64,000 nt of DNA. It comes from an uncultured Bacteroidales bacterium (lineage in GTDB: Bacteria > Bacteroidota > Bacteroidia > Bacteroidales > ML635J-15). Each line of letters begins with the position of its first letter. Position 1 is the first letter of the stretch. Below, piece by piece: positions 42,459-51,910 of the stretch. The DNA is taken from contig CAJOIT010000008.1 in the NCBI GenBank assembly GCA_905234755.1, positions 60,182 through 124,181 on the forward strand, written 5' to 3'. A model generated the notes under the pieces. It was not told where the DNA came from and did no database searches. It saw nothing but the letters and a program-made list of their open reading frames with translations. The translations under genes and the position numbers were made by a program.

Positions 42459-43817
42459 ATGGACCAGACATCAGATTCGGGATTTGTAACGAAACCGTTT
42501 GTGGATAAAAGCACTAACGAGTTTACCGATTATGTTGAAATGCCTTGCGGTGGTTTCAACAGGCTGTTCCGTGCGAAGCGTTATGGCAAGTGGTTTGTGC
42601 TGAAGGGATTGAAACCTGAATTTTCCTCGAATCCAATCTATCGCAACCTGCTTGACAAGGAGTTCGAACTTGGCATGATGCTCTCGCACCCCAACATTGT
42701 CACTTTTTATGGCAAGGAGTATGATGCGGTTTTTGGCGACTGCATTGTAATGGAGTGCGTAGATGGCGTTACATTGTCAGATTTTCTCAAGGCAAAACCA
42801 TCTTCCAGCATTGTTATGAAGGTGATTGAGGAGATTTTGTCGGCAATGTCGTATTTTCACGGGTTGCAGGTTATACATCGAGACATAAAGCCGAGTAACA
42901 TTCTTGTCACCCGCAATGGCAACAATGTAAAAATAATTGACTTTGGCTTTTCAGATACCGATTCGCATGTCATCTTGAAGCAACCTGCAGGCACAGCCCG
43001 TTATGCTGCTCCTGAACAAGTTGAAGGAACTGTTGCACTTGACAATCGTGCTGATATTTATTCGTTTGGCGTGGTGCTGAAGGACATTGTTGCTGCGACA
43101 GGTTTCCGTGGCTGCTCGGCTGTGGTGCGCAAATGTACGCAGACCGACAGAGAAAAACGCTATGGAAGTGCGGCGGAGGTATTGACGGCAATAAAATCGC
43201 GACGAAAAATGATGATAGTGTTGCCTGTGCTTGTTGTGCTACTAGTTATTGGTATGGGGACTGCCATTTTGTATTCTCATTGGAGAAATTCTGTCGCAGA
43301 AGATTTAAACATTCCAAGTGCAGATACTGTGGTTGTTTCGCATGTTGATACGGTTGTTTTGAGTAGAGTGGAAGATATTGACGGCGAGGTACCTGCGCAG
43401 AATGTCGTAGTAATGTCGCAGGCTTATACTGAGTCAGAACAGAAACTGCTTGATGAAGTAAGGAATAGGATAGAGGCTTTGTATTTGTCATACAAGAAGG
43501 ATATTGAAAATTATGATGGGTATAGGGAATTCGTGAATTTGAAACTTGCTTGTTTTTCTAAAGAAGCAATAAATATTGGACAGGAAATAGAAAAGAGGAG
43601 TATTCAAGATGAAGATTTGTTTGCTTCTCAATTTGTCAATTATTATGGAAGCCTTAATTATAAGTACTATTCTAAGTTGGAAGAGATGTCGCAAAATATC
43701 CCATCGTTCCAAAATCAATATAATGATGGTATTATTACAAAGGAGCAATATCTGGAGTTAAGTGACAGATATATTATGTATGCAGATTCGCTTCGTCAAA
43801 TAGGTGCATTGTATTAA
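42459..43817 (+). CDS. Membrane-anchored Ser/Thr protein kinase (Hanks type)
   Basis: 452 residues. The kinase domain (about 28-245) has the ATP-site Lys49 (VLKGL), HRDIKPSN (catalytic Asp142), DFG at 161-163 and AAPEQ. All key residues are present, though the glycine loop is reduced (GGFNRLFRAK). A transmembrane helix (252-272) leads to an extracytoplasmic helical domain of about 180 residues without PASTA or known sensor repeats. Such kinases couple an external signal to phosphorylation in the cytoplasm. It is a single gene in an accessory region, with the right repeat array upstream. Confidence 0.9.
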   Translation: MDQTSDSGFVTKPFVDKSTNEFTDYVEMPCGGFNRLFRAKRYGKWFVLKGLKPEFSSNPIYRNLLDKEFELGMMLSHPNIVTFYGKEYDAVFGDCIVMECVDGVTLSDFLKAKPSSSIVMKVIEEILSAMSYFHGLQVIHRDIKPSNILVTRNGNNVKIIDFGFSDTDSHVILKQPAGTARYAAPEQVEGTVALDNRADIYSFGVVLKDIVAATGFRGCSAVVRKCTQTDREKRYGSAAEVLTAIKSRRKMMIVLPVLVVLLVIGMGTAILYSHWRNSVAEDLNIPSADTVVVSHVDTVVLSRVEDIDGEVPAQNVVVMSQAYTESEQKLLDEVRNRIEALYLSYKKDIENYDGYREFVNLKLACFSKEAINIGQEIEKRSIQDEDLFASQFVNYYGSLNYKYYSKLEEMSQNIPSFQNQYNDGIITKEQYLELSDRYIMYADSLRQIGALY

Positions 43818-43855
43818 AAATAAAGGCTATATGTTATATATTAGCTCAATTCTTA

Positions 43856-43981
43856 TCATCCAATAAACTCCACAATAATACTGTCCGATACGAACATGCC
43901 TTTCGGCGTGAGCGAAGGCTGATTCATTCTGATGTTCTTAGTTTGGTTTTCGATTGTAAGACATGAAAAATCGGACAACTT
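43856..43981 (-). pseudogene. C-terminal remnant of a HemW-like radical SAM protein
   Basis: On the minus strand a 41-codon frame ending at 43856 reads ...LTIENQTKNIRMNQPSL, then TPKGMFVSDSIIVEF and IG-stop. That is typical of the C-terminus of the heme chaperone HemW (HemN-like), where a short winged-helix ends LTxxGMFVSDxIIxEL. It is cut upstream by a TAA at 43982-43984 and there is no start codon or radical SAM core nearby. A hairpin (43967-43998) overlaps the break. I read it as a leftover of a deletion or rearrangement. Confidence 0.5.
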
Positions 43982-43998
43982 TTACGCTGTCCGATTTT
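43967..43998. terminator. Hairpin terminator between kinase and feoAB
   Basis: An 11-bp stem AAAATCGGACA/TGTCCGATTTT (43967-43977 with 43988-43998) with A and T runs on both sides. It is a good bidirectional terminator for the convergent genes. Confidence 0.85.
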
Positions 43999-44028
43999 GG
44001 TTTATGGCTTATTATAAATCAGTGAACA

Positions 44029-46431
44029 TTAGAATAGGCTGGCAATAAGATATGTGGCGTATGCCGCAATCCATGCAACAGCCGTGTTGTAGAATACCGA
44101 GAAAAATGCCCATTTTATCTTTCTGGTTTCGCTAGCAACCGCACCAATTGTGGCAATGCAAGGGAAGAACAGCAACATGAACACCATCAGTGCCAATGCC
44201 GATGAGGTTGTAAGGTCGCCCGATTTCTGGATGGCTTCGCCAAGGTCGTCTTCTTCGCTGGCATAAAGTACGCCAAGGGTACTTACAACGATTTCCTTTG
44301 CTGGTATGCTCGACAGGACAGCTACGCTTATCTTCCAGTCGAAGCCCATTGGCGACATCACTGGCGCAACGAACTTGCCAATCATGCCGAGGCAGGAGTT
44401 TTCGTATTGTATTTCGTTGGCTTCCGCTTCCGTAATTTCTTCGGTTTGTGCAAGTTCGGTCTCCGAAATGTCAGTATGAGGATAGTAACTTAATACCCAG
44501 ATGATTACTGATGCCAAAAGGATTACTGTTCCAATTTTCTTTATGTACTGGTAGCATTTTTCCCAGATATGTTTCAGCGTTGCGCGCAAAGTAGGCCAGC
44601 GATAGGGCGGAAGTTCCATTACAAATGGGGTTTCGTCCTGCTTGAATGCCGTTAGTCGCAGAAGTTTTGCCGTAAGAACCGCCACGATTATTCCGAGCAG
44701 GTAGAGGCAAATCATTACTGTTGCGGCGTATTTCGGGAAGAAAGCTCCTGCCAGAAGCAAATATATAGGCAGACGTGCGCTGCACGACATGAACGGTACT
44801 ACAAGTATGGTTATCAGACGGCTGCTTTTGCTTTCGATTGAACGTGTTGCCATTATTGCCGGAACATTGCATCCGAAGCCCATAATCATTGGTATGAACG
44901 ACTTGCCGTGAAGTCCCATTCCGTGCATCATCTTGTCCATCAGGAATGCGGCTCGCGACATGTAGCCCGAGTCTTCCATCAGCGATATGAACATGTAGAG
45001 CAATATGATGTTTGGCAGAAATTCGGCAACTGCGCCCACACCGCCAATAATACCGTCAACAATCATTGACCGCCATGCACCATCGGGCATGATTCCATTG
45101 AGATAGTTGCCAAGAGCATCGAATCCTGCCGCAATCCAGTCCTGCGGATATGCACCCAGCCAGAATGTAACGCTGAACATCAGCCACATTACAAGTACAA
45201 ATAGCGGAAAGCCTAACCATTTGTTTACTATTAGCTTGTCGAGGCGGCGGGTTTTCTTGTTTGCATCGACATTGCCCTCTGTGTAGGTTTCGTGCAAAGC
45301 GCCCGAAATAAAACCATACTTTGCATCGCTGATGGCAGTTTCGGCATCAATCTCCAGTTGCTTGATGATTTTCTCCGACGAAATTTCTGCCTGCTTCTTC
45401 AGTTTTTCGTACGACTTGCTGTCTTTCAGCAGATTGTGGACTTCTTTGTCGTTCTCAATCATCTTTATTGCCCAATAGCGGGCAGGAAACTGCTGCGGAA
45501 AATCTTCGCTTTCGTGAAGGATGTCGGCAAGCTGTGAAATTTCGGGTTCGAGAACCGTACCATAATTAATATGTACATGACGTGCCGACTTGTTGTCGCC
45601 TTCGAACATTTCAATGATTGTGTCGAGCAGTTTGTCAAGGCCTTTGCCTGTCTTTGCGATAGTCGGAACCATTGGGATACCAATCATCGAACCAAGGTTT
45701 TCGTAGTCTAATTTTGCGCCAGTTGCTTCAAGTTCGTCGTACATATTGAGTGCAACTACCACGCGTTGGCTCAGGTCGATGAGTTCGGTTGTGAGGTAGA
45801 GGTTGCGCTCGAGGTTTGAGGCTACGACAACGTTAACAATCACGTCGGGCATAGATTCGAGCAAGTTGCGGCGAACAAATACTTCTTCGGGTGAGTATGC
45901 CGACAACGAGTAGGTTCCCGGCAGGTCGGTAATATTGAAGTGGTAGCCCTTGTAGTTGAAGTGTCCAGTCTTTACATCCACGGTTACGCCGCTGTAGTTG
46001 CCCACATGTTCGTGTCCGCCCGACAGTGCGTTGAACAGCGAAGTTTTTCCGCTGTTAGGGTTGCCGACGAAAGCAATGTTTATGATGTTGCGCTGTGTGG
46101 TCTTGCTGCGTTTGTAGTTGCACGACAGACCGCAGGAGTCGCAGTCGGTGCAGGCGAAGAAATTGGGGGCTTTTGCATCCTCGGCGGAGAGCATTGCGTT
46201 TGCTTCTTCTTCGGGAAGTACCTCAATAAGTTTAGCTTCGCTGCGGCGCAAAAGCACATCGTAGCCCATTATGGTGTATTTTATCGGGTCGTTGAGCGGA
46301 GCATCGATTACGGATGTCACCTTGCGACCACGCACAAATCCCATCTCCATTATCCTTTTCCTGAATCCGCCGTGTCCCGAAACCTTGACGATTACGGCCG
46401 ATTCTCCATTGTGCAGTTCCGATAGTTTCAT
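44029..46431 (-). CDS. feoB: Ferrous iron transport protein, fused FeoA-FeoB
   Basis: 800 residues. Residues 1-73 are a FeoA (SH3-like) domain. A cysteine-rich linker (CTDCDSCGLSC, 94-104) joins it to FeoB: a G domain with GNPNSGKTS (123-131) and DLPGTYSLS, then two Gate motifs in a membrane region of about 8-10 helices (SCSARLPIYLLLAGAFF, FPCIATIGA). The FeoA-FeoB fusion is common in Bacteroidota. It imports Fe(II) across the inner membrane. The Cys cluster in the linker could bind iron or an Fe-S centre; this is inference. Confidence 0.95.
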   Translation of the reverse strand: MKLSELHNGESAVIVKVSGHGGFRKRIMEMGFVRGRKVTSVIDAPLNDPIKYTIMGYDVLLRRSEAKLIEVLPEEEANAMLSAEDAKAPNFFACTDCDSCGLSCNYKRSKTTQRNIINIAFVGNPNSGKTSLFNALSGGHEHVGNYSGVTVDVKTGHFNYKGYHFNITDLPGTYSLSAYSPEEVFVRRNLLESMPDVIVNVVVASNLERNLYLTTELIDLSQRVVVALNMYDELEATGAKLDYENLGSMIGIPMVPTIAKTGKGLDKLLDTIIEMFEGDNKSARHVHINYGTVLEPEISQLADILHESEDFPQQFPARYWAIKMIENDKEVHNLLKDSKSYEKLKKQAEISSEKIIKQLEIDAETAISDAKYGFISGALHETYTEGNVDANKKTRRLDKLIVNKWLGFPLFVLVMWLMFSVTFWLGAYPQDWIAAGFDALGNYLNGIMPDGAWRSMIVDGIIGGVGAVAEFLPNIILLYMFISLMEDSGYMSRAAFLMDKMMHGMGLHGKSFIPMIMGFGCNVPAIMATRSIESKSSRLITILVVPFMSCSARLPIYLLLAGAFFPKYAATVMICLYLLGIIVAVLTAKLLRLTAFKQDETPFVMELPPYRWPTLRATLKHIWEKCYQYIKKIGTVILLASVIIWVLSYYPHTDISETELAQTEEITEAEANEIQYENSCLGMIGKFVAPVMSPMGFDWKISVAVLSSIPAKEIVVSTLGVLYASEEDDLGEAIQKSGDLTTSSALALMVFMLLFFPCIATIGAVASETRKIKWAFFSVFYNTAVAWIAAYATYLIASLF

Positions 46432-46539
46432 TACAATTCCAATTTACACCGCAAAAGTATTGTGGAAAAATAATGTGTGCAATCGCTATTTGTTGGGATT
46501 TTTTGTAGCGGTGTGGTTGCGTATAAAAGTTTAAAAATA

Positions 46540-46570
46540 TTTGCTCAGACAAATTTATAATATAAATTTG
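46540..46570 (+). promoter_or_regulatory. Bacteroidetes promoter
   Basis: TTTG (46540-46543), exactly 19 bp, TAAATTTG (46563-46570), upstream of the lipoprotein gene at 46598. The predicted 5' leader is only about 20 nt. Confidence 0.72.
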
Positions 46571-46597
46571 CAACAAGAAATTTATTAATCTTGTAAT

Positions 46598-48280
46598 ATG
46601 AGGATATTTAATCGAATGAGTAGGTTTTTGTTATTGGCAGTTCTTGTATCTGCAATCCTTTTTTCGTGTAAGGAAAATACTAAACAGAAAGAAAAATTTG
46701 TTTACGACTACGAAGTCTACAAGACACAGGACATCCTTCTAGTCGAAGAAGACCAAGGTGGATATTTTAGAACATACGACCAGATAATAAATATCGATGG
46801 TAGAAATGTTATAATAATTAATATAGATCGCAAACATCTGTCCTTTTACGACTTGGAAACCGGAGAAAAGATACACGATATATTAGCCGACTCTTTGGGG
46901 AATATGTATCACTGCCATTTTATAGGGAAGGATAGCATTTTCATCAGTTGCTCTAACATGGAACGCGATATTGAACTCGAGTCGCCTCAGGTACTGCGTC
47001 TTATCGACTGGGATGGCAATGTAAAAAAAATATATGGATACGATATTGATCAGGAAGAACTGAATAAGTACAAATATGACATAAACAAACTTATTCCACC
47101 TCAAAATGATGAATTTGTTTTTTGCCGTGGTAACATAATTTCTGAGAGTACCTTTTCTATGTCATACGATTTACTCGGGACTAAAGAATCTGTAGAGAAT
47201 CCTCTTCCTATTGGAATCCGTATGGATACAAAAGAAAACAAATACCACGTGTCCAAGCACAGAAAATTTGCATACATTAAGCAAGGCATGTATTACCCTA
47301 CATATCACTCTATCATAGTAACTAAATCAGCGAACAATTTGCCATTATTCAGATATCCGTACTCATCTTCTGTATTTGAGTGGGACTTTTTGCACGACAG
47401 TGTTATCGAGCATTACTTTAAATCCGCTATAGTTGACAGCATAATGCCGCTTCAACACCCAACCGAACGTGGTTATGAGGTTCCGTGCCTTTATGCTTGG
47501 GATAAATATGACGAATACAATCAAGTATATTTATGTGGAATATACTTCAACGAGGAAATATATGGCGAAAATAAACACGGACTAATATTTGCCGATAAAA
47601 ATTTCCAATATTTAGGAGAAATGTATGACAACAAGCATTATCCGTCAATATCCAACAATGATATGGCACTCAGCGTACGTAGAAAAAACGATTCAATTCT
47701 CACTGTAAGTTACCTTAAGCTTATCAAGACAAACCGCGACTATGATAAATACATTGATTCCTGCAAAAATGACCTACAGGTAATGATGCAAAATGTTGAG
47801 GATAGAAAAAAAGCATTGCAGGACGGCTGTCCATCAATCAACTTTGTAAAGTCACAGATGGACATAAAGGAGTCCTCATATAAAATTCTAACTCTATATG
47901 GTGAGGGTTGCATAGGATGCGAAATGGTTACATTACAGACTTTATATGAAAACAGTGAAGTGTTGAATAAGGTTCCATTATACATAATAGTTTCGAGCGG
48001 AAGTGCAAAAGAACTTGAATCTTATATGCACAAATATGGACTTACTTATTACGATAAGATTGCCAAAGACACTACAGAAATAATGAAAAACCTCGCAAAT
48101 ACCAATTTACTGCTCAATCCTAGAATAACAGTAGTAGAAGATGGTGTAGTAACACTTGATACAATTTATCAAGCTATGGACATCGAAGACAAGCTTTTGC
48201 CACAAATCACGGGTCCATTTCAAAACGCAAAATATATGTTAGATGAGGATGGAGAAGTGATAGTTGTTTTTAATCAGTAA
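46598..48280 (+). CDS. Lipoprotein with beta-propeller-like body and C-terminal thioredoxin-like domain
   Basis: 560 residues with a lipobox (AILFSCKEN, Cys24). Residues 40-370 are beta-rich with repeated strand-turn units (DGRNVIIINIDRKHLSFYDLETGEKI), like the six-bladed propeller lipoproteins of Bacteroidales. The last 130 residues look thioredoxin-like with a CxxC (GEGCIGCEM) and VPLYIIVSSGS. The domain assignments are by eye. Probably a periplasmic redox-linked lipoprotein. It has its own promoter and terminator. Confidence 0.7.
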   Translation: MRIFNRMSRFLLLAVLVSAILFSCKENTKQKEKFVYDYEVYKTQDILLVEEDQGGYFRTYDQIINIDGRNVIIINIDRKHLSFYDLETGEKIHDILADSLGNMYHCHFIGKDSIFISCSNMERDIELESPQVLRLIDWDGNVKKIYGYDIDQEELNKYKYDINKLIPPQNDEFVFCRGNIISESTFSMSYDLLGTKESVENPLPIGIRMDTKENKYHVSKHRKFAYIKQGMYYPTYHSIIVTKSANNLPLFRYPYSSSVFEWDFLHDSVIEHYFKSAIVDSIMPLQHPTERGYEVPCLYAWDKYDEYNQVYLCGIYFNEEIYGENKHGLIFADKNFQYLGEMYDNKHYPSISNNDMALSVRRKNDSILTVSYLKLIKTNRDYDKYIDSCKNDLQVMMQNVEDRKKALQDGCPSINFVKSQMDIKESSYKILTLYGEGCIGCEMVTLQTLYENSEVLNKVPLYIIVSSGSAKELESYMHKYGLTYYDKIAKDTTEIMKNLANTNLLLNPRITVVEDGVVTLDTIYQAMDIEDKLLPQITGPFQNAKYMLDEDGEVIVVFNQ

Positions 48281-48305
48281 GATTGTCCATAATTAATAAA
48301 TGATG

Positions 48306-48333
48306 AACGGCTACGTTTTCGTAGCCGTTTTTT
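48306..48333. terminator. Terminator between convergent genes
   Basis: A 10-bp stem AACGGCTACG/CGTAGCCGTT (48306-48315, 48320-48329), TTTT loop, and a run of T. Confidence 0.9.
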
Positions 48334-48335
48334 GT

Positions 48336-50618
48336 CTACAGTGAAATCTTTACACCAAAATAGATGCTTCTCGGCAGACTTGGTCCGTAGATGTAGCCGG
48401 CATCACGGAGTTCGCCTTGGTCGAAGTCGCTCTGGTAGCTGTTGAAAATGTTTTTCATGCCGAGGCTTGCTTCGAGGTTAACATCGTCCTTTATTTTGAA
48501 GGTGTACGAAAGTTTCAGGTTCATGTCGAAGAACGGTTTGCTGATGGTTTCGGCATCCTCGCTTATGTATCCTGCGAAATGCTGGATTAGCATCTTCCCC
48601 GTGTATGTTCCCGAAAGTGCAATGTCGAAGTTTCGTAGCGGATTGTAGTATACAGTCAGGAAACCGTAGGTGTCGGGAGTGCGGAACATACGCCTTTGTG
48701 CTACAACGGTTTCGCTCCATTGTTCGGGTTGCTTGTAACGGCTTTGCTGGTAGGTGAAGCCCGCTTGAATTTCCACTTTCTTTATTGGAATGTACTTTAG
48801 TTCAAAGTTTACGCCAGCAACGGTTGCTCCGCTTCCGTTTGTTCTGGTTAGCAATAGGTTGCCAGCAGCATCATGTCCATTTTCTTCAAGTATAAACACA
48901 TCGTTAAGCACAGTGTAAAAACCTTCGACAAGGAAATCTATTGCCGACCGCGACCACTGGGTGTTGAAATCGATGGATGCATTTGCCGAGTGTGATTTTT
49001 CTGGTCTTAATGCCGGGTCGATGCTGATGAGCGAAACTTCTCCGCCGACAGCAGCAATATGCAGGTCTTCGTTGAATGCTTGCGGTGCGCGGAATCCCAT
49101 TGCGTAACCAGCTCGCATTGACATCCATTTTAGCGGAGAATACCTTATGTTGCAGCGCGGACTGATTATTGGATTCTTAATCATGTTGTGCTTGTCGATT
49201 CGTCCGCCGATGAGGAATGATAGCTTTGCTATCTTCCATTCGTTCTGTATGAATGCGCTGTATATGTTGATTTTTTGCTTGATAATTCTGTTGTAGCCAA
49301 TTGACTCGTCATAAAGCGAGTTGTAGTTGTATTCAATACCTGTTGTGAGCGTGGCTGGCATAAATAGGAATTTATCCATGAAGAATACATACTGAAATCC
49401 GCTAACCGATGCAAAATCTTTGGTATTGCCGTATGCGTTGGGATCTTGTCCTGTGCCATAATAGCTACTGCGGTTTATGTTTTGTAGCGACGAGTATATC
49501 TGGAACCAATGCTTGCTGTTTTTTGAGAAGATGTCGTACTTCGCTCCAGCGCAATGTATCTTGTGGTCGGTTTGCTCGGTAATGTCGGCTTCGTGGGCAG
49601 GTTGTGTGAGTTTGTTGCCTCCACGGCGGAATTCATCCATAGTGTGGTATTCGAGTGTGAGTTTGGTGTAGTCGCCGGTTTTAAGGTAACCGCGGAAGCC
49701 GATATTCTTGGCGTTTATCTTGCCGATTTCGGTAAAACCGTCTCCATCGTAGTCGAACGGACTGCGTTGACGTGCGGAGGCGAAGATTGTTATGCCAGCC
49801 TTATTGTCGTTCGAAACCACCGATGCGTTTAGCGTGGTGTTTACATCGGCTTTCTTCATTCCGATTAGCGTGGTGGTATTGCCGAGCGAAAGGCTGTTGA
49901 ACTGCGGTTCGCGTGTAAGTATGTTTATTGTTCCTGCTACGGCGTTTGAACCGAAAATTGCCGAACCGCCACCGCGAATAACTTCCACCTTCTCAATCAT
50001 GTTCACTGGAATCTGCTCAAGTCCGTAAACCTGCGACAATGCGCTGCTAACGGCTCTGCCATCAATGAGAATCTGCGAATAGGAACCTTCCAGTCCGTTT
50101 ATTCTCACTTGCTGGAATCCGCAGTTTTGGCAGTTTGTTTCCAACCTTAGTCCAGGTTGGAAGTTAAGACCTTCGGCAAGGCAAACGGAGTTGGTGTTTT
50201 CAAAGGTCTTTGGTGAAATAACGCCCACAACCACAGGTGCTTCCATTCTGCTAGTCTGGTTCTTGTTTGCCGAAACCACGACATCGTTTAGCATTATGGC
50301 GTCTTCCTCAATTTCGAAGTTCAACTCTATCATTTTGCCTTTTTCCACATCAACTATCTTTTCCTGCGACATATAGCCGATACTTTGTGCTACAATGGTA
50401 AGTTTTCCTGTCGGCAGGTTGTTTAGGTGGAAGTGTCCGGTAGCATCGGTGGCGGTGCCTATCGATGTGCCTTTTACCATTATGTTTATGTATGGCAGGT
50501 GTTCTCCGCTTTGCTTGTCAACCACATGACCGAAAATGTTTGCATCGGTCTTGTTTGTCTGTGCCATTATGCATAGACTTATAGTTAGCATTACTGCTAA
50601 CAAAATATATTTTTTCAT
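48336..50618 (-). CDS. TonB-dependent receptor with carboxypeptidase-regulatory-like N-terminal domain
   Basis: 760 residues. A signal peptide (MKKYILLAVMLTISLCIMAQ) is followed by a beta-sandwich domain (25-110: IFGHVVDKQSGEHLPYINIMV), a plug (120-225; QILIDGRAVSS, VIRGGGSAIFGSNAVAGTINI), and a 22-strand barrel to the C-terminus. It imports a scarce nutrient (metal complex or cofactor) across the outer membrane. The plug contains NCQNCGFQQVRINGLEG, a cysteine pair seen in a subgroup I associate with metal or metallophore uptake. The His-rich gene immediately upstream supports a metal substrate. Confidence 0.92.
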   Translation of the reverse strand: MKKYILLAVMLTISLCIMAQTNKTDANIFGHVVDKQSGEHLPYINIMVKGTSIGTATDATGHFHLNNLPTGKLTIVAQSIGYMSQEKIVDVEKGKMIELNFEIEEDAIMLNDVVVSANKNQTSRMEAPVVVGVISPKTFENTNSVCLAEGLNFQPGLRLETNCQNCGFQQVRINGLEGSYSQILIDGRAVSSALSQVYGLEQIPVNMIEKVEVIRGGGSAIFGSNAVAGTINILTREPQFNSLSLGNTTTLIGMKKADVNTTLNASVVSNDNKAGITIFASARQRSPFDYDGDGFTEIGKINAKNIGFRGYLKTGDYTKLTLEYHTMDEFRRGGNKLTQPAHEADITEQTDHKIHCAGAKYDIFSKNSKHWFQIYSSLQNINRSSYYGTGQDPNAYGNTKDFASVSGFQYVFFMDKFLFMPATLTTGIEYNYNSLYDESIGYNRIIKQKINIYSAFIQNEWKIAKLSFLIGGRIDKHNMIKNPIISPRCNIRYSPLKWMSMRAGYAMGFRAPQAFNEDLHIAAVGGEVSLISIDPALRPEKSHSANASIDFNTQWSRSAIDFLVEGFYTVLNDVFILEENGHDAAGNLLLTRTNGSGATVAGVNFELKYIPIKKVEIQAGFTYQQSRYKQPEQWSETVVAQRRMFRTPDTYGFLTVYYNPLRNFDIALSGTYTGKMLIQHFAGYISEDAETISKPFFDMNLKLSYTFKIKDDVNLEASLGMKNIFNSYQSDFDQGELRDAGYIYGPSLPRSIYFGVKISL

Positions 50619-50675
50619 TTTGTGCTTTTTGTAAAAATCCTATCGTTTGCCTAGTAAGGCATTGTTTACCACTTG

Positions 50676-51029
50676 TTATGAGAATAATGTGGCGATAGGA
50701 GGGTCGCGAGGACGGGAAAACAACAGCTTTTCGTCTTGCGGACTACTTTGGATGTATGCCTTTGGAACGAAAAGTGTTGGTGTTAGGTAGACTTGCGAAA
50801 AGTCTTGAATCTCGCTTTCGATTACGGGGCAATTTCCCAGAAATGCGATGAGGTTTATTTCATCATCATTATGCTGGTGTTTTTCGGGAGAAAAAGGATT
50901 GTACGGGTGCGAATGCACGATTATTATTCCCCTAACGGTATGACTGTGAGGGAATATCGTGTTGCTTAGGAACATTCCTACGAACAATGTCAGAAACAAT
51001 GCGCATAATATTTTCCGTAGCTTCTCCAT
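50676..51029 (-). CDS. Small exported or membrane-anchored His-rich protein
   Basis: 117 residues from ATG 51027-51029 (MEKLRKILCALFLTLFVGMF), chosen because a -7-like box (CAAAAGTA, i.e. TACTTTTG on the minus strand, 51047-51054) lies just upstream; the frame extends further but overlaps it. After one hydrophobic segment come the His clusters FPHSHT, VHSHPYN and EKHQHNDDE, suggesting metal binding in the periplasm. It is upstream of and codirectional with the TonB receptor (57 bp), and is probably a metal-handling or sensing partner. Confidence 0.7.
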   Translation of the reverse strand: MEKLRKILCALFLTLFVGMFLSNTIFPHSHTVRGIIIVHSHPYNPFSPEKHQHNDDEINLIAFLGNCPVIESEIQDFSQVYLTPTLFVPKAYIQSSPQDEKLLFSRPRDPPIATLFS

Positions 51030-51304
51030 GCCTTTAAATTGCGGTGCAAAAGTAGTTGTTATGTTGTCAATATGCAACAAGTATTGGTACAAAATAATAT
51101 ATGTGCATAAACACTATTTTTTCCCTTATTGTTCATAATCATTTGTGTTTTTATTTTGCATATATATAAAATATGTTTATATTTGCAACCTAAAAATCAT
51201 GATAAAATACCGAAAATGCACAAGCAGGGAAGCCGAAAACTGCTGTTGTTTTTAGAGTAGGCACAATTTAAAAGTTGCGCCCGACACGTATAAGGGAAAA
51301 GAAA
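51030..51304. other. Divergent intergenic region (275 bp)
   Basis: It holds a probable minus-strand promoter for the His-rich gene and a plus-strand promoter (51155-51185). After the latter is a leader of about 110 nt that includes a 14-codon frame (51214-51258). I see no other gene. Confidence 0.5.
51155..51185 (+). promoter_or_regulatory. Bacteroidetes promoter of the secreted-protein operon
   Basis: TTTG (51155-51158), exactly 19 bp, TATATTTG (51178-51185). It drives the AT-rich operon 51305-57168 with a leader of about 110 nt. Confidence 0.75.
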
Positions 51305-51868
51305 ATGAAACGATTAATAAGTATTTTTTCGTGTGCAATGATAGTTGCTTTGTTGTTCACAAATTGCACTAAAGATGATGATTATTACTATAGTGGAAAT
51401 GTCGGATTGGACAAAGATGACCCAGTAGAAACAGTTATTATCAATATTATGAATACGGGAACTGAATATCCTATAGGCGCAGATGTTACATTAAGCATGA
51501 AGGACAATAATTTCTACGGAAAGTCAACAAGTTATGGCTATTATGGATATGCTAATGTCACATTAAATACAATAGGTGCTGTTAAAGGACTTGGAGATAT
51601 AACAAGTGTCCCAACTGGAATGGAATGGGCAGAAGAAGTTGCCGCAATACCTGGTTACGGTTATGCTCTAAAAGTTACAGAATATTCATATGGAGGAGCT
51701 GCTACCAATAAATATATTCGTTTTTATGTAGTGGATTGGATAACTAGTTCTGCAAGCACTTCTGTAGATCCTACAAGCACCACAGGACAAAATGCTACAC
51801 AAACTAGTTCTGGCGGAATCATAGGTGTCGTAATAAAATACCAATTGAACTGGACTCCGCAACAGTAG
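51305..51868 (+). CDS. Lipoprotein of unknown function
   Basis: 187 residues from ATG 51305, which puts a lipobox at the right place (ALLFTNCTKDDD, Cys19). The frame upstream gives ten extra residues that spoil the signal. The mature part is short beta-strands rich in Tyr, Gly and Ser, with a Ser/Thr-rich stretch (about 150-170) and an IIGVVIKYQLNW end. No family recognised. First gene of the operon; 42 bp before the next. Confidence 0.65.
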   Translation: MKRLISIFSCAMIVALLFTNCTKDDDYYYSGNVGLDKDDPVETVIINIMNTGTEYPIGADVTLSMKDNNFYGKSTSYGYYGYANVTLNTIGAVKGLGDITSVPTGMEWAEEVAAIPGYGYALKVTEYSYGGAATNKYIRFYVVDWITSSASTSVDPTSTTGQNATQTSSGGIIGVVIKYQLNWTPQQ

Positions 51869-51910
51869 GGTATTTGTTGAATCAAATGCATATGTAATTA
51901 ATAGAAAAAT

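Noticed and set aside
51214..51258. 14-codon leader peptide upstream of the lipoprotein operon
   Set aside because: It lies after the promoter, but no attenuator hairpin or repeated regulatory codon is evident, so there is no support for a function.
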